64,000 nucleotides of DNA from assembly GCA_964057225.1 (NCBI GenBank), contig OZ059897.1, positions 5,952,001 to 6,016,000 of the forward strand. Direction: 5' to 3'. Positions 48,831 through 60,000 of the stretch are shown piece after piece. How positions within the stretch are numbered: position 1 is the first letter of the stretch; the number at the start of each line of letters is the position of its first letter. This stretch comes from Auanema rhodensis (taxonomy: Eukaryota > Nematoda > Chromadorea > Rhabditida > Rhabditidae). The notes beneath the pieces were generated by a model, which worked only from the letters and a program-made list of their open reading frames with translations, ran no database searches and was not told the DNA's origin. Position numbers and translations under genes: made by a program.

Positions 48831-49475
48831 ATGCGTAATTGGATTCTGTTATCCTCCACTATATGCTTGGCATTGACATTTAAATTGCCTAATTTTTTTG
48901 TTTCCCAAGCGTCAGTCCAAGCCTTCCAAAAGTATTTGGGTATTATTTATAATTTTTAATTGTTTTAATAAGTAATATATTATAGAAGAAACCTGCCAAA
49001 CTGTTAATGATACTGATTTATTCTCACGATATCGAGACTGGGAGCTACATATGTTTATCAACAGTCTCAGAATAGAGTAAGCTTCACATTTTATAATATT
49101 ATTAAATATCATTTTTCAAGATTATTACCAGAAACCGAAAGTGGTAATTTTTCTGCATTTGTTAAAAGTCCCTTATCGAGAATTATGCCTGTAAGTCCTT
49201 TATTGGATTCTCTCGGTGAGTTGAAACTTCCATCTTTATTCTTATATAAAAACAGTTTAGATCCTGGCCGATGTTCACAACAGAAGAAGGCTAAAATCAA
49301 AAGTGTGGATCATCTAGTCACTAGTAATGCCTTTCAGGATTACATTATTGATCTGTGGGTTTTTTTCACTTGTGTTTTTGTATTTTTAATTTCCCTGAGG
49401 TTTTATCTTTATACTCATTACCATTTCTCATTACTCTATCCCAACCTTTTTACTATAAAACGAGCACATCATTAA
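48831..49475 (+). CDS. Small secreted or single-pass membrane protein, unknown family
   Basis: The start MRNWILLSSTICLALTFKLP looks like a signal peptide. Exon 1 ends at a donor near 48937 (...VQAFQKYL), exon 2 (49 kb) gives ETCQTVNDTDLFSRYRDWEL and HMFINSLRI, and the third exon begins ELLPETESGNFSAFVKSPLS and runs through SVDHLVTSNAFQDYIID. Two endings are possible. Without splicing, the frame continues into a strongly hydrophobic segment (WVFFTCVFVFLISLRFYLY) and stops at 49475, making a type I membrane protein. With a weak GTGGGT donor at about 49357 and a good TTTCAG acceptor at 50058-50063, it ends shortly after at 50089 (LLFDNQNS), making a secreted protein of about 150 residues. The hydrophobic segment might be only translated T-rich intron. 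I do not recognise the family. Confidence 0.5.
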
Positions 49476-50404
49476 CCATTTACTATGCACGTTTGCTTTT
49501 AATTTTTTTAAAGTTAAAGCTTTTATGTTATGATCCACCTAGGAATTTCATTGGTATAACTAAGATCGAATTGGATAGAATAGTTGCTATGTGCCTGTGA
49601 GAGTTTATCTCGAAGTGTATTATGCATTAATTGCTTTTGGGTGAAATCGAGAAATTATTTTTTTTATCTGCCTGCTTTCTGCCGCATGTATTCTAACTTT
49701 ACCGCTTTCTCTCCCTAGCTAGATTCACTACAGGCTTCCAAGCGGATACTATTTCAGCACGGTTTTCGGGAATTATCATGAAATCTACTTAAAACTATAT
49801 TTGGCTTTAACATAGTTAACTTCATATTGTGCATGTAGAACACTATTAAGAAACGTATTCATGTGCTTCGTGAGGACAAGATGAATTGGTTGGTCTCTTC
49901 AGTCAGAGTTTGCTTTTTATGTTTCCAATTTGAACGGACAGCTTGCTTGCTAACATCTTTCACTTTTTTAGTTGCTCAATATTTTTAAATCTTAAGCTTA
50001 CACGGGATTCAAACATAGCGCCTAAGCTTCTATTAATCAATGCTTTCGAATTTCTTTCTTTCAGGTTGTTCGACAACCAGAACTCCTAAAACCGCATCTA
50101 CCTCATCACTATGATGGATTCTTTTCAGATTGTTCCAAGAACTATCTTCTTCGTCCTCATTGAAACGTATGGGTCGTCCTTAGTGCCTCATAATATGTAA
50201 TGCCAAGTGTTGTAAGCCTTTTACCTCATTCTTTTAGTTATTTACAGTATTAAGTCTTTGCTCATGTATACATGTATCAATTTATTTTCATAAATTATAA
50301 ATATCACACGAATTACAACAGAACAATTTTGTTAATGCTGCTTATCCCGTTTAAAAAAATGATAATTATTGAACGTGATTAAATGAGGAGAAACTGATAC
50401 AGTT
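49476..50404. other. Intergenic or 3' intron and 3' flank
   Basis: Depending on the model for the preceding gene this is an intron plus a short last exon (50064-50089), or plain 3' flank. The right end is the 3' flank of the cyclophilin gene on the minus strand. Nothing else is supported. Confidence 0.4.
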
Positions 50405-51144
50405 TAAGCGACTGGTTCCTTAGCGGTCTCGAATGGGGTGGTTGGGACCTCTCCGGCGTCAGTAATGACGACATCTTCAGATGGCTTGTCTCCAGGTCTG
50501 GTCTTGGTGCTCTCAATAGCTCTGACGACTTCCATACCAGAGATAACCTTTCCGAAGACAACGTGACGTCCATCGAGCCATGGGGTCTTGACCTAAAATA
50601 AGATAAACCAGTTTACAGAATTATAGGCTGTTTTGCTTACGGTGGTGATGAAGAATTGAGATCCGTTGGTGTCTGGTCCAGCGTTGGCCATGGATAACCA
50701 TCCAGCTCCGTAATGTTGGAGAGCGAAGTTCTCGTCTTCGAAGCGTTCTCCGTAGATGGATTTTCCTCCAGTTCCGTCACCACGGGTGAAATCTCCTCCT
50801 TGGATCATGAAATCCTTGATAACTCTGTGGAATTTGCTTCCCTTGTATCCGAATCCCTTGGATCCAGTGGCAAGTTGGAAGAAGTTATCAGCGGTCTTTG
50901 GAACAACATCTCCGAAAAGTCCAATAACGATCTTTCCTTGCTGAAATATGATGGATTATTAAACATCCGAAGTATGATAAAAACGTACTGGCTTTCCTCC
51001 GATGCTGATGTCGAGGTAGACCTGCTTGGTGACGGTGACGGTGTCAGCGGCGGAGAGCTAAAAATACAGTCATGAAACATGAAACAAAAAAAAATCACTT
51101 ACGGAAACAAAACCCAAGAGGGCGATAACAGCTACAGATAACAT
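50405..51144 (-). CDS. Secretory-pathway cyclophilin (peptidyl-prolyl cis-trans isomerase)
   Basis: This enzyme isomerises Xaa-Pro bonds during protein folding; secreted cyclophilins act mainly in the ER. Exons on the minus strand join from [14 protein letters not shown] (signal peptide) through [14 protein letters not shown] to a stop at 50405-50407, about 204 residues. Signature blocks are complete: [20 protein letters not shown] (catalytic Arg), [20 protein letters not shown], and [19 protein letters not shown] (the tryptophan that confers cyclosporin sensitivity is present). The C-terminus is [16 protein letters not shown], not an ER-retention KDEL. This is the cyn-5/cyn-6 (cyclophilin B-like) type of nematodes; I cannot choose between them. 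Codon use is strongly biased to GGA, CCA, AAG and CTC, which suggests high expression. Confidence 0.93.
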
Positions 51145-53534
51145 AGCCACTGGAAAAAATTAAATTAGATTATTGGCGTTTATCATTGAGAAAAAAAACG
51201 ATCAAAGGAAAACATCTCAAGTTTTTACAGAGCAAGGGCCACGAACTAGTGAACGGTCTTTGGACACTCCAAGGGAATGAGTGGTTCATTTTTTAGGAAG
51301 AGAATTGGATTTAAAAAATGTGGAAACGTACAATACAGTCTACCGCGTTGTCTAACCCTCCACGTTGGCATTTGTTCTAAGGAAAATGGAGGCGCGGGCG
51401 TATGCGACGCGTCAGCGACTGAACTGTGAAACTTGTCAGATAGTGATAGAAACCACGAAATAAAAAATCGAAAATATCAAATTTTAATCGCCGAACTACT
51501 GTTCAAAGCGAAGGTGATACTTATATCATCTAAGAGTTTGATTCTGATCTGCTATTTTCTACTTTATTATCTCACCCGCCCATTTATACGTAGGCTAACT
51601 ACGTACTCTGCTTGAACTAGAAAAGACTCAAATTTTTAAAAGAATTAGCGATCTAATTGGAGTAAAGTGTAACTGTAAAACGTATTTGTTCGTTACGGTA
51701 GTCACTGTTTTTAGAAATGGAGGAATAACGAAATAAAAATAGAAAAAACGAAAAAAATGATGAGCGGTATTTGGTGCACTACTTGATGAATGTAGCAATT
51801 TGCTGATAACGATGAAATAGTAGGCGAGCTCTTGGGCAATACGAAACGGGAAAAGAGCCTTATATACAAGCCAACAACTGAAAAGGCAATTGAGAAGCTC
51901 AGTGGGGAGCGACAGTACTCTGTTGTGATACAGGAACGACAATGTGAAAATTCTGGCCACAGGTTGGATATTTAGAGTCTTGCTTGGGGGTCAAATAGAT
52001 AAAACGACTGATTTTTCGTGAAATAGTGGTACTGAATGGCACAATGAATTGAATGGGAAATGGACAAACAAATCGGAAAAGAAAGTGTAACAATGTGCTG
52101 TCTCACGAGTTGAGCTGATCACGAAGACAGGAAATCTCAGAAATCTACCAAATGACCTTTATTTTGAGAAATTTACAATAGGAAGAACATGCTGGAACGA
52201 AAAAATAATATTGTATAATAGTATATGGTATTTGAGATGAGATGATGCGATGGTATAATGGGAGGGGGGGGGTTGAATTTGCTCAAAATTGTGTTGTAGT
52301 TATACAACTTTTCCATATAATACACAATTGTTGAGATCATCCTTATATAGAAGAAGAGTTTACTGACCTACAAAGTAAGGTCGATGTGAATGAGAAAGAA
52401 AAAGAACAGACTAAATTGAAGGTCTTCTGACTAAAACTTGAAAAGCAAAATTGGTAGATGGATGAGATTGTGAACAGAGAGAAAGTCTGAGTCTGCTGTC
52501 GAAGTCAGCATTCAGCTATATATACTCAGGGCTGAACACTCAAATCTAAGTTGATAGCCATTGGCTTATCTTACGGATCGGTAGTTCTTTGATCGAGCTC
52601 GCAAGGTCACTTGCTTGCTGAAGAAGGAGCTGTGGTGATTGGCATATCCCGTAATTACCTGTTTATAGGTCAGATTTGTGTTTCCCGGGATTAATGTTCA
52701 TAAATGGTTGATAATGCTATCAGCATTGATTACTCTTAACCTTCACGAGTCTATTGAATAAAACAAAATATTTTTTTATTATGAGTTAGTTATATGTATA
52801 AATAGAATATTTTGCACGTATTCAATACATTTTTAAGTTTTTAACCAGTTTCTTTGACAGATTGGGAAAGATCATATTTCTTTCCAAAATTTGTATCAAA
52901 TAGTATGCTGCTAACTAAGAAATATATTATAATTGAATTAAGCATAAATATATTATAAAATTTAAAAAGTTATAAAATTTGAAAATGAGGGGGTATTGAT
53001 TCTATAAAATTATGCTCTTTATAACTAATTTTCTAAAAAAATATTGTTTATTATTAAAAGTACAACAAAAAAGATAAAAATCTGGCCCAGTGAAGAAGAT
53101 AAAATCTGATATTAATTTTTTCATTTTTGACGCTATGACTCGGTTGTTCTTGACAAAACAAGTTTGCTAATTTGTGCTCTGATGAGTGTTCTTTAGGGAA
53201 TTGTTGGAAAGTCTCTTTCTGAAATAGTTTTCCCTCTAAATCATTTCTATATTTGAATATTACTAGGGGCTTTACTATTTTCAATATCAAAATAATTCAA
53301 TAATATGATATATCTTTATCTACATATAAATCTCTTTATGTTTAAAAATATACATTTCTGATAGTGTGAAAGAATATCTTTCGAAAGATATTAAAAAAAA
53401 AACAATAAAAACACAATGACAATGATGATTTTTACAAAATAAAGTAGAAGAAATATTGACAAACGCATGGCACTGTGTATGTTGATGTGCGATATATTTG
53501 TAAGGCTATATCAAAAAATTCCCTTGAAAAGTTT
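51145..53534. other. Cyclophilin upstream region and glutamate receptor 3' flank
   Basis: No gene is supported. Near 51355-51420 is a GC-richer segment with ACGTGG on the minus strand (CCAACGTGGAGG, complement of about 51359-51370) and a GACGCGTC palindrome (about 51407-51414). Such ACGTG cores occur in unfolded-protein-response elements, which would suit an ER chaperone gene, but this is only a motif match. The rest is AT-rich, with a G run at 52262-52272. Confidence 0.4.
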
Positions 53535-56500
53535 TTATGTTTTATCCCTGAATCGTAGATGAATTAATTGCTCATCATTTGCTGGAAGCATTCTGGATAA
53601 TCTTCGAAGTCCTTCTCGAGAAATTGTTGCTTGTGTTAACTCACGACTACCACGACCCCGGACTACACAGATACGCTCAGAAGGTGGAGACGGTGGAGTA
53701 ACAGCTACCTCTTTTCTAAATGAATCAACTATTTTAATAAAATATCTATATATATGTATATAATATATAAATGAATGTACAACATTAATATTAACAATAC
53801 ATCCAATGAACGGCTTAAAAGTTAACAAAACCACGTTTTCGTTTACTCTATGCGCCTAAGCGAGGTGCATTAAATTTTTGTGAATTCACAAACAATATCG
53901 CAAAATTTCATTTCGGAAGTAATTTTCAAATGATTGAACTTTTTCTTTTCTTAACCAGAAACGAATCTTATTTACTTTTTTATTTTATTCGGTTTGATTT
54001 AACCTTAATTCGATTTTAAATTGAAACGTCCGTTCAATAATTCATGTCTGAAATATTAAACGTCAAAACTATATTATTTCAAACTAGAGATAATACTGTA
54101 TGTTTCATACAAATATTAAAAAAAAATTGAAATATTTGTATGTTTCATCTATGATCCATAATCAGGTCATTCTATAGATCTTGGATGCCAGTTGGGAATT
54201 ATATAGGGAATATAGTAGTTGAATAATGAATAAACATGCCTTCATACTTCTGTTTTTCTAATACTACAGCATTACATTGTCCTTTCCATGCTTGAACATC
54301 TTCGAATCATATCACGATTTTTTGGAATTTCTGTGATGAAAATAAACATTCAATAGAGTTACAATCTATAATGGCTCGGTGCCAAGACAACAATAACAGA
54401 ACAAGAATATGACACGGTTCAATGCTAACCTGTTGCTTTCAAGTTTGCAGTAATCTTCACCTGCCGTGTCTAGCTGCATGTTACGCAACTTGCTTCGGCT
54501 TTTTTCAATTTTTTGATCAGAGTCCGAAACCCCGTTCCACCAATCAACAAACTGAAATTCATAATATACATACACTGAAATAGCTCAAATCTGCTACTTT
54601 TCCCAAGACAGTAAGTTTTAAGCGGAAAGAGTCATGACGAGATTCAATACAATATTCTCCTATAGCCATCAGACAAGCTACAACAACACCCGTAGCTAAT
54701 ACGTAGAAGATACCTTAAGAGATTCAATTTAACAATCACCCAGTGGTTGCAATAAATGATGAGGGCATTCTTACCGAAAACATTAGTCATAGGAGAAGCT
54801 TTTTGAGTGTCTTGAGGAATTGCACAACTTGGACCTTCTGTAAAGCATTAAGATTCAAGTATATTAATTTCTTTAGTAAGTACCTCGCCTATCTCGCCAC
54901 CATTTATTCTTCAATGCTTCTAGAATTGTACGTTCTTGTAACTGCAGTACTGTTCTCGATAACAAATCCCTAAGAGGTGAACCTTTTGGCAAAGCAATAC
55001 CATAACCCTGAATAGAAAAGAATATTGAAGAAACTTGTATGATGATAAGAAATAAAAATAAAAGAAGATGTTCCATTCTTTGATCAAAACATTTTTTGCT
55101 ATTTCAAAGTAAAACCTAATAAGCTGTGAATGTTAATTGAAGGAGAGGTGGAAATATGTTCATAGACCAAAAATTCATTTCATTTTGACTTTATACAAAG
55201 ACCGGTTGTGTTTTAAATTGTCTTGATAACTTATTTTTAGATACTTGACTAAATAGGTTCCAGTTAATAAATAAGAATTGATTACAATTCTTTTCTCTTT
55301 TTTTAATTTTAGAAAAAAATTATAATACTATTACTTTTGAATCAAGCAGTCCTCCAATACTTTGTAATTCACAATCTCTTTCCATATAGTATTCTAACAT
55401 AGATGATTCCATCATATAAGCATAGTTTCCTATAATATTAATTATTATTATAATAACTATTCCTAAAGTTTAGATGAAGATTTAAAAACAAACCAGCTTT
55501 AACTCGAGCAATTCCTTCTTTTGATGAATTAACAAATACTGGTGGAGATGATGATTCCATAACTGACCACCTAAATCAAAAGAAAATGTTTCCTTTTCTC
55601 CAGAAGTTCAATCATTTCTCACATTCGTTCATATATTGGAATTTTACTTTCACGGAAGAAATCCATTGTACTTCCACTTTTCAAAGTTCCATAACGAATT
55701 TTCTGCTGGCTAGCCAAATCCGCCGTACTTTCAATTGGTGTTGTCATCCGTTCAACTGAAACAATGCCAAATACTTTTGCAGATCATAAACTTATTCTCT
55801 AACCCGTTAGAAAAGCTGCTAACTGTGCTGTGTAGGAAGAAATAAGAATTTGAGTAAACATCCACCTGAAAAGCGTTTTGTTAAACTTCTGAATCCTATC
55901 GTATATTGCTTATGAGCTTACCATATAACTGCTATAACTCGTGTAGCAGCAGCTCTCGGTATCACATCACTTCCTTGTTGCATTAAAGATCCAACAGCAA
56001 ACCATAATGAATTCAGGACCGTAAACTGATTTTTTTGATTTTCAATCGACCTATCACGCTCATCAATTTTCTCTATGTCATACCTAAATTAAAAAATTAT
56101 TTTATTTTATAATAATTTTACTAATACCATTCATAAGGACTGAATTTAGCTAATAGATACATGGAAAATGATACGGATAAATAAGCAACAATGAGTGATA
56201 GCCATACAGATAATGACAAAGGTTCCAAGAATGTAAATAGAGATCCCTAAAAATTAAAAAAATAATTAAAATTTCTGTGACTTTCAGCTATATACATACA
56301 TGTATCTGTATATATGCTACTCACCTTATCAGATTCTTCCTTTGATTTTCCTAACAATATCGAAATTCCCAAATGCATAAAAGGTAAAGTGAAATCTATA
56401 ATATTCTCTTTGAATATATATGAAATTCTGTTTTTTAACTCATACCTACTACTTCAACACGACTATAAGTTATAGTTACAGCTGAAACTGATAAATCAGC

Positions 56501-57023
56501 TTCATGTCGCTGTAGGACACCGATGATTCCGTTCCATCTACCGGTTTCATCCTAAAACACAAAAATCTTTTCAGTTATAATCTTTAAAAGATAAAAATAG
56601 TAAATCATTGTTATAATAGAAAGCAGAAAAACAGACCTCAATACCGTAACTGCCATCTTGTACTTCAATGATTGTATAATTGAATTTAAGAACTGAAGCC
56701 ATCTCATTCAGCAAATCAATACAGAATCCTTCATATCCATTATCAGCTGTTTTCATAACAAATGGTTGTTCCTTAATTAATTATAAATATATAATTAATA
56801 TAATTAAAGAAAATTACTAAATAAACAACAATACGTAGATGCAATCCTTCTAAATCTTCTGAATCAGGATCAATATCAAATTCCCATTTATTCGCATATT
56901 TGCTATCAAATTGCCACCCAACAGTCTCGGACCAGTTACCAAGCTATAAAGAATTTTCTTTAAAATATTTTCTATTTGACAAATTTAGGTTTATTTTTCT
57001 ATTAAAAGAAACAACACACATGC

Positions 57024-57079
<56 letters not shown>

Positions 57080-60000
57080 TTTTCTCTAAATATATAATTA
57101 TGTATGTTTCTTTGATTTGCTTGATAATGATTGATCAGTTTCGTTGAAATTATGTCTTCAAATTGATTTTTTAAATCCTTTTTCACCCAAAATCAATAGT
57201 AGAATATCACAAATAGTATATATCAATAAGTAATATTTGTATAAATATTGAATTTTTTTAGATTTTTTTGAATTCAAAAAAGAATTTCTAAAAAATTTGA
57301 TTGAGAAACAGATAATTACCGTCGAATTTACACGAAAAAAAAAAGTTTTTTTCTTCGATAATTCAGTAAAAAACCCAATTTTGTTTGAAAAAAAGTTTGT
57401 TTTCAATCTTTTTTTTTCTTAAAAACTACAGATGATTTAATGTTTCAATCTATCAACTTTTCCTTTTCTGTGTCATTCAGAGACATCAGACTTCTCTTTG
57501 GCAAACCGGTATCGGTGTGAACCTACTATGTGTTTTGTTTTCGTTATTGTTCTGTTTTGGCTTATCGTCTTTTTGTTAAAAAAATTTTACGTGTAAGTTT
57601 TATATATTAACCGGAAATTTTTGAAGGCTATCTTAGTATTTTTCATATTTTCATGTTATGTACTTTAAGATCAAAACGATATTATTCTAAAAGAATAATA
57701 GAAAGTAAGTAAAAGATTGAGACAACAAAGATTTTGAATTAAAACTGAAAGAGAGAAGGGACATATAAGGAAGAATAAAGAGAAAATGAGAGAAAGACCA
57801 TCTGATATTCAACTCCATTGAAATAAACTTTTTTTTGTTCGTTGTTTAAAACGATTAAAAAGTGAGCTTTTACAATGAAATTGGAAAGAAAACTGGATTT
57901 CTTTTCGGAATCTGCAGAAATGTGAGCACACAGTAACTTTACCCGACACATACTCTGACACTTGGCGACGTATAATCAGACAGATAGTCGTATAAGTTCC
58001 AAAATGTGAAGAATATGATCGAAAGAGACTGTCAAACAGCTATGAGAACTGTTTCATAGGATATGAAAAACAGATCAGATATGAGCTACAACATCTCTGA
58101 ATGAGACTATATCCATTAAGTATAAAAACAGTTCTGGGTCGAACGGAGATAAAAGAACCGACCAAAACTTGGTCTTATTTGCTAAAAAAACCCGATAGAG
58201 CCTTATTCCGAAATATAGAACCAAGAAAGTGGACTGTTATTTCAAGAATATTATTTGTAACAATATCTAAAGTTCAACAAAAGTATTTATTTTACTTTTA
58301 CTAAGAATTTGAACAATATTTAGTTTGTAAAAATCAGTAAAGATACAGCTTTGTAGAAAAAACTGAGAAATACGTATGTAGCCTTTGGATGAATCATAAG
58401 TTATCTTAGTTTGAACAGTCTTTCAGCGACTTCTTTCTGATGATATCACCTTGTATATAAAACCAGGAAACGAACGATGACCTTGCTGCTGATACTCCTT
58501 AACTAATGTTTCTTTTGTCCCGATAGATTAGAGCATAAGGGTTCCAGAAACGTCTTCCTTGATTGGAATTAATTGACATTGTTTACGGACTGTTGTTCTA
58601 TGTACAGATGTTCTATGTATGAACTATAAAGATGGTTTTCTGGAACAGGAGAGAAGCTTCGAATGATCCAATCTATGGTGTACTTCCTATTCGCCAAACG
58701 TTTTGTTTGACCAGGCATCTTTCACGTCATTCATGTTTCTGTTGATGATTGTTCTTCTGACCCTCGGGCCAAACAGCGAACAGAATGATATAGTAAAAAC
58801 AAGAAGTTCCTTCACTGCTTCCTTAAACGCATACACGAAAAAGTAGAAAAAACGGACAGAGGCAAGATCTTGAAATGACGTGTTAGTTGTTCTTCATCTT
58901 GTCATTTCGTCCTTGTTGTAAACTATTGGGTAAAGGGAAACGATAAAAGATGAAGACAGACATTGAAGTTGAATTTTCGTGTTCTTCATTTCGTTGTGAG
59001 AGACGAAGAGAAGAATTCATATGTGATAGTTGAGAAAATCAAGAGAACAGCAGGTGAAGAGACGATTGCATGAAACTTCTGTTTTACCGTGCTGCTACTG
59101 GGCGATGTTGGTAGTGGGGAGAACCACCAGATGTGGGCGGAGCTATATAGATGGTCGTTAAGGTTGAAAGAGTTGTCGGAAGGCGGCTTCATTGCTATAT
59201 ATAAAGACTTCCAGCCACTGAATCGTCACATCTCGAGTCTACTCGTGGTCCAATCTCAGCCAATATGCTTAAGATCGCTGTTCTTGCCTGCTTCGTCGTC
59301 TTTGCTTTCTGCCAAGATGGCCCACCACCATTCCTCCAAGGAGCTCCACCAGCTAAGGTTCAAGAGTTCGGAGCCCTCATTAACTCCCTTGGAAACAGCA
59401 ACGATCAGCAAATTGACGAGGCCGTTAAGCAATGGATCGGAAAGCAAAGCGCTGCTATTCAAGTGAGTAGAGCTATATCTTTGAGCTACAGCTTGTCTTC
59501 CCTTTTAATTTTTTAATAATCGTTTTTTCTAGGGAGCTTTCGCCAAATTCCAAGCTGAAATCTTGAAGGAACAAGCTGCCGGAGAAGCCGCTCACCAAGC
59601 TGCCCTCAATAGCTTCTCCCCAGCCGCTAAGGCTGCTGATGCCAAGCTCTCCGCCATCGCCAACAACCCAAAGATCCCACCACAACAGAAGCAAGCCCAA
59701 ATCGAGGGAATCCTCAACTCTCTCCCAGCTGCCGTTAAGGCCGAGATCGAGAAAGCCATGCAAGGTTAAATGACTTTTTCTTATAAATACGTGTATTATA
59801 CTGTCAACGTTTCTATATATAAATATTTTACGTAACCTCTATATGTATTTGATCTTTTACTTCAAGTTACTTATTTTAAACACAAAAAAACACATATTGA
59901 CGCAATACTATGTGTAGGTATACGAATTAGCAAACATCAACATGCTCCCCCATGCTCTCCATGCTTCTCTATCTACATAGCAAGGGAGTAAATTCCAACG

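Noticed and set aside
54240-54340. Extra exon of the glutamate receptor tail (frame with IPKNRDMIRR)
   Set aside because: Its phase does not fit the exon ending near 54433, while that exon joins in phase to the last exon at 53715.
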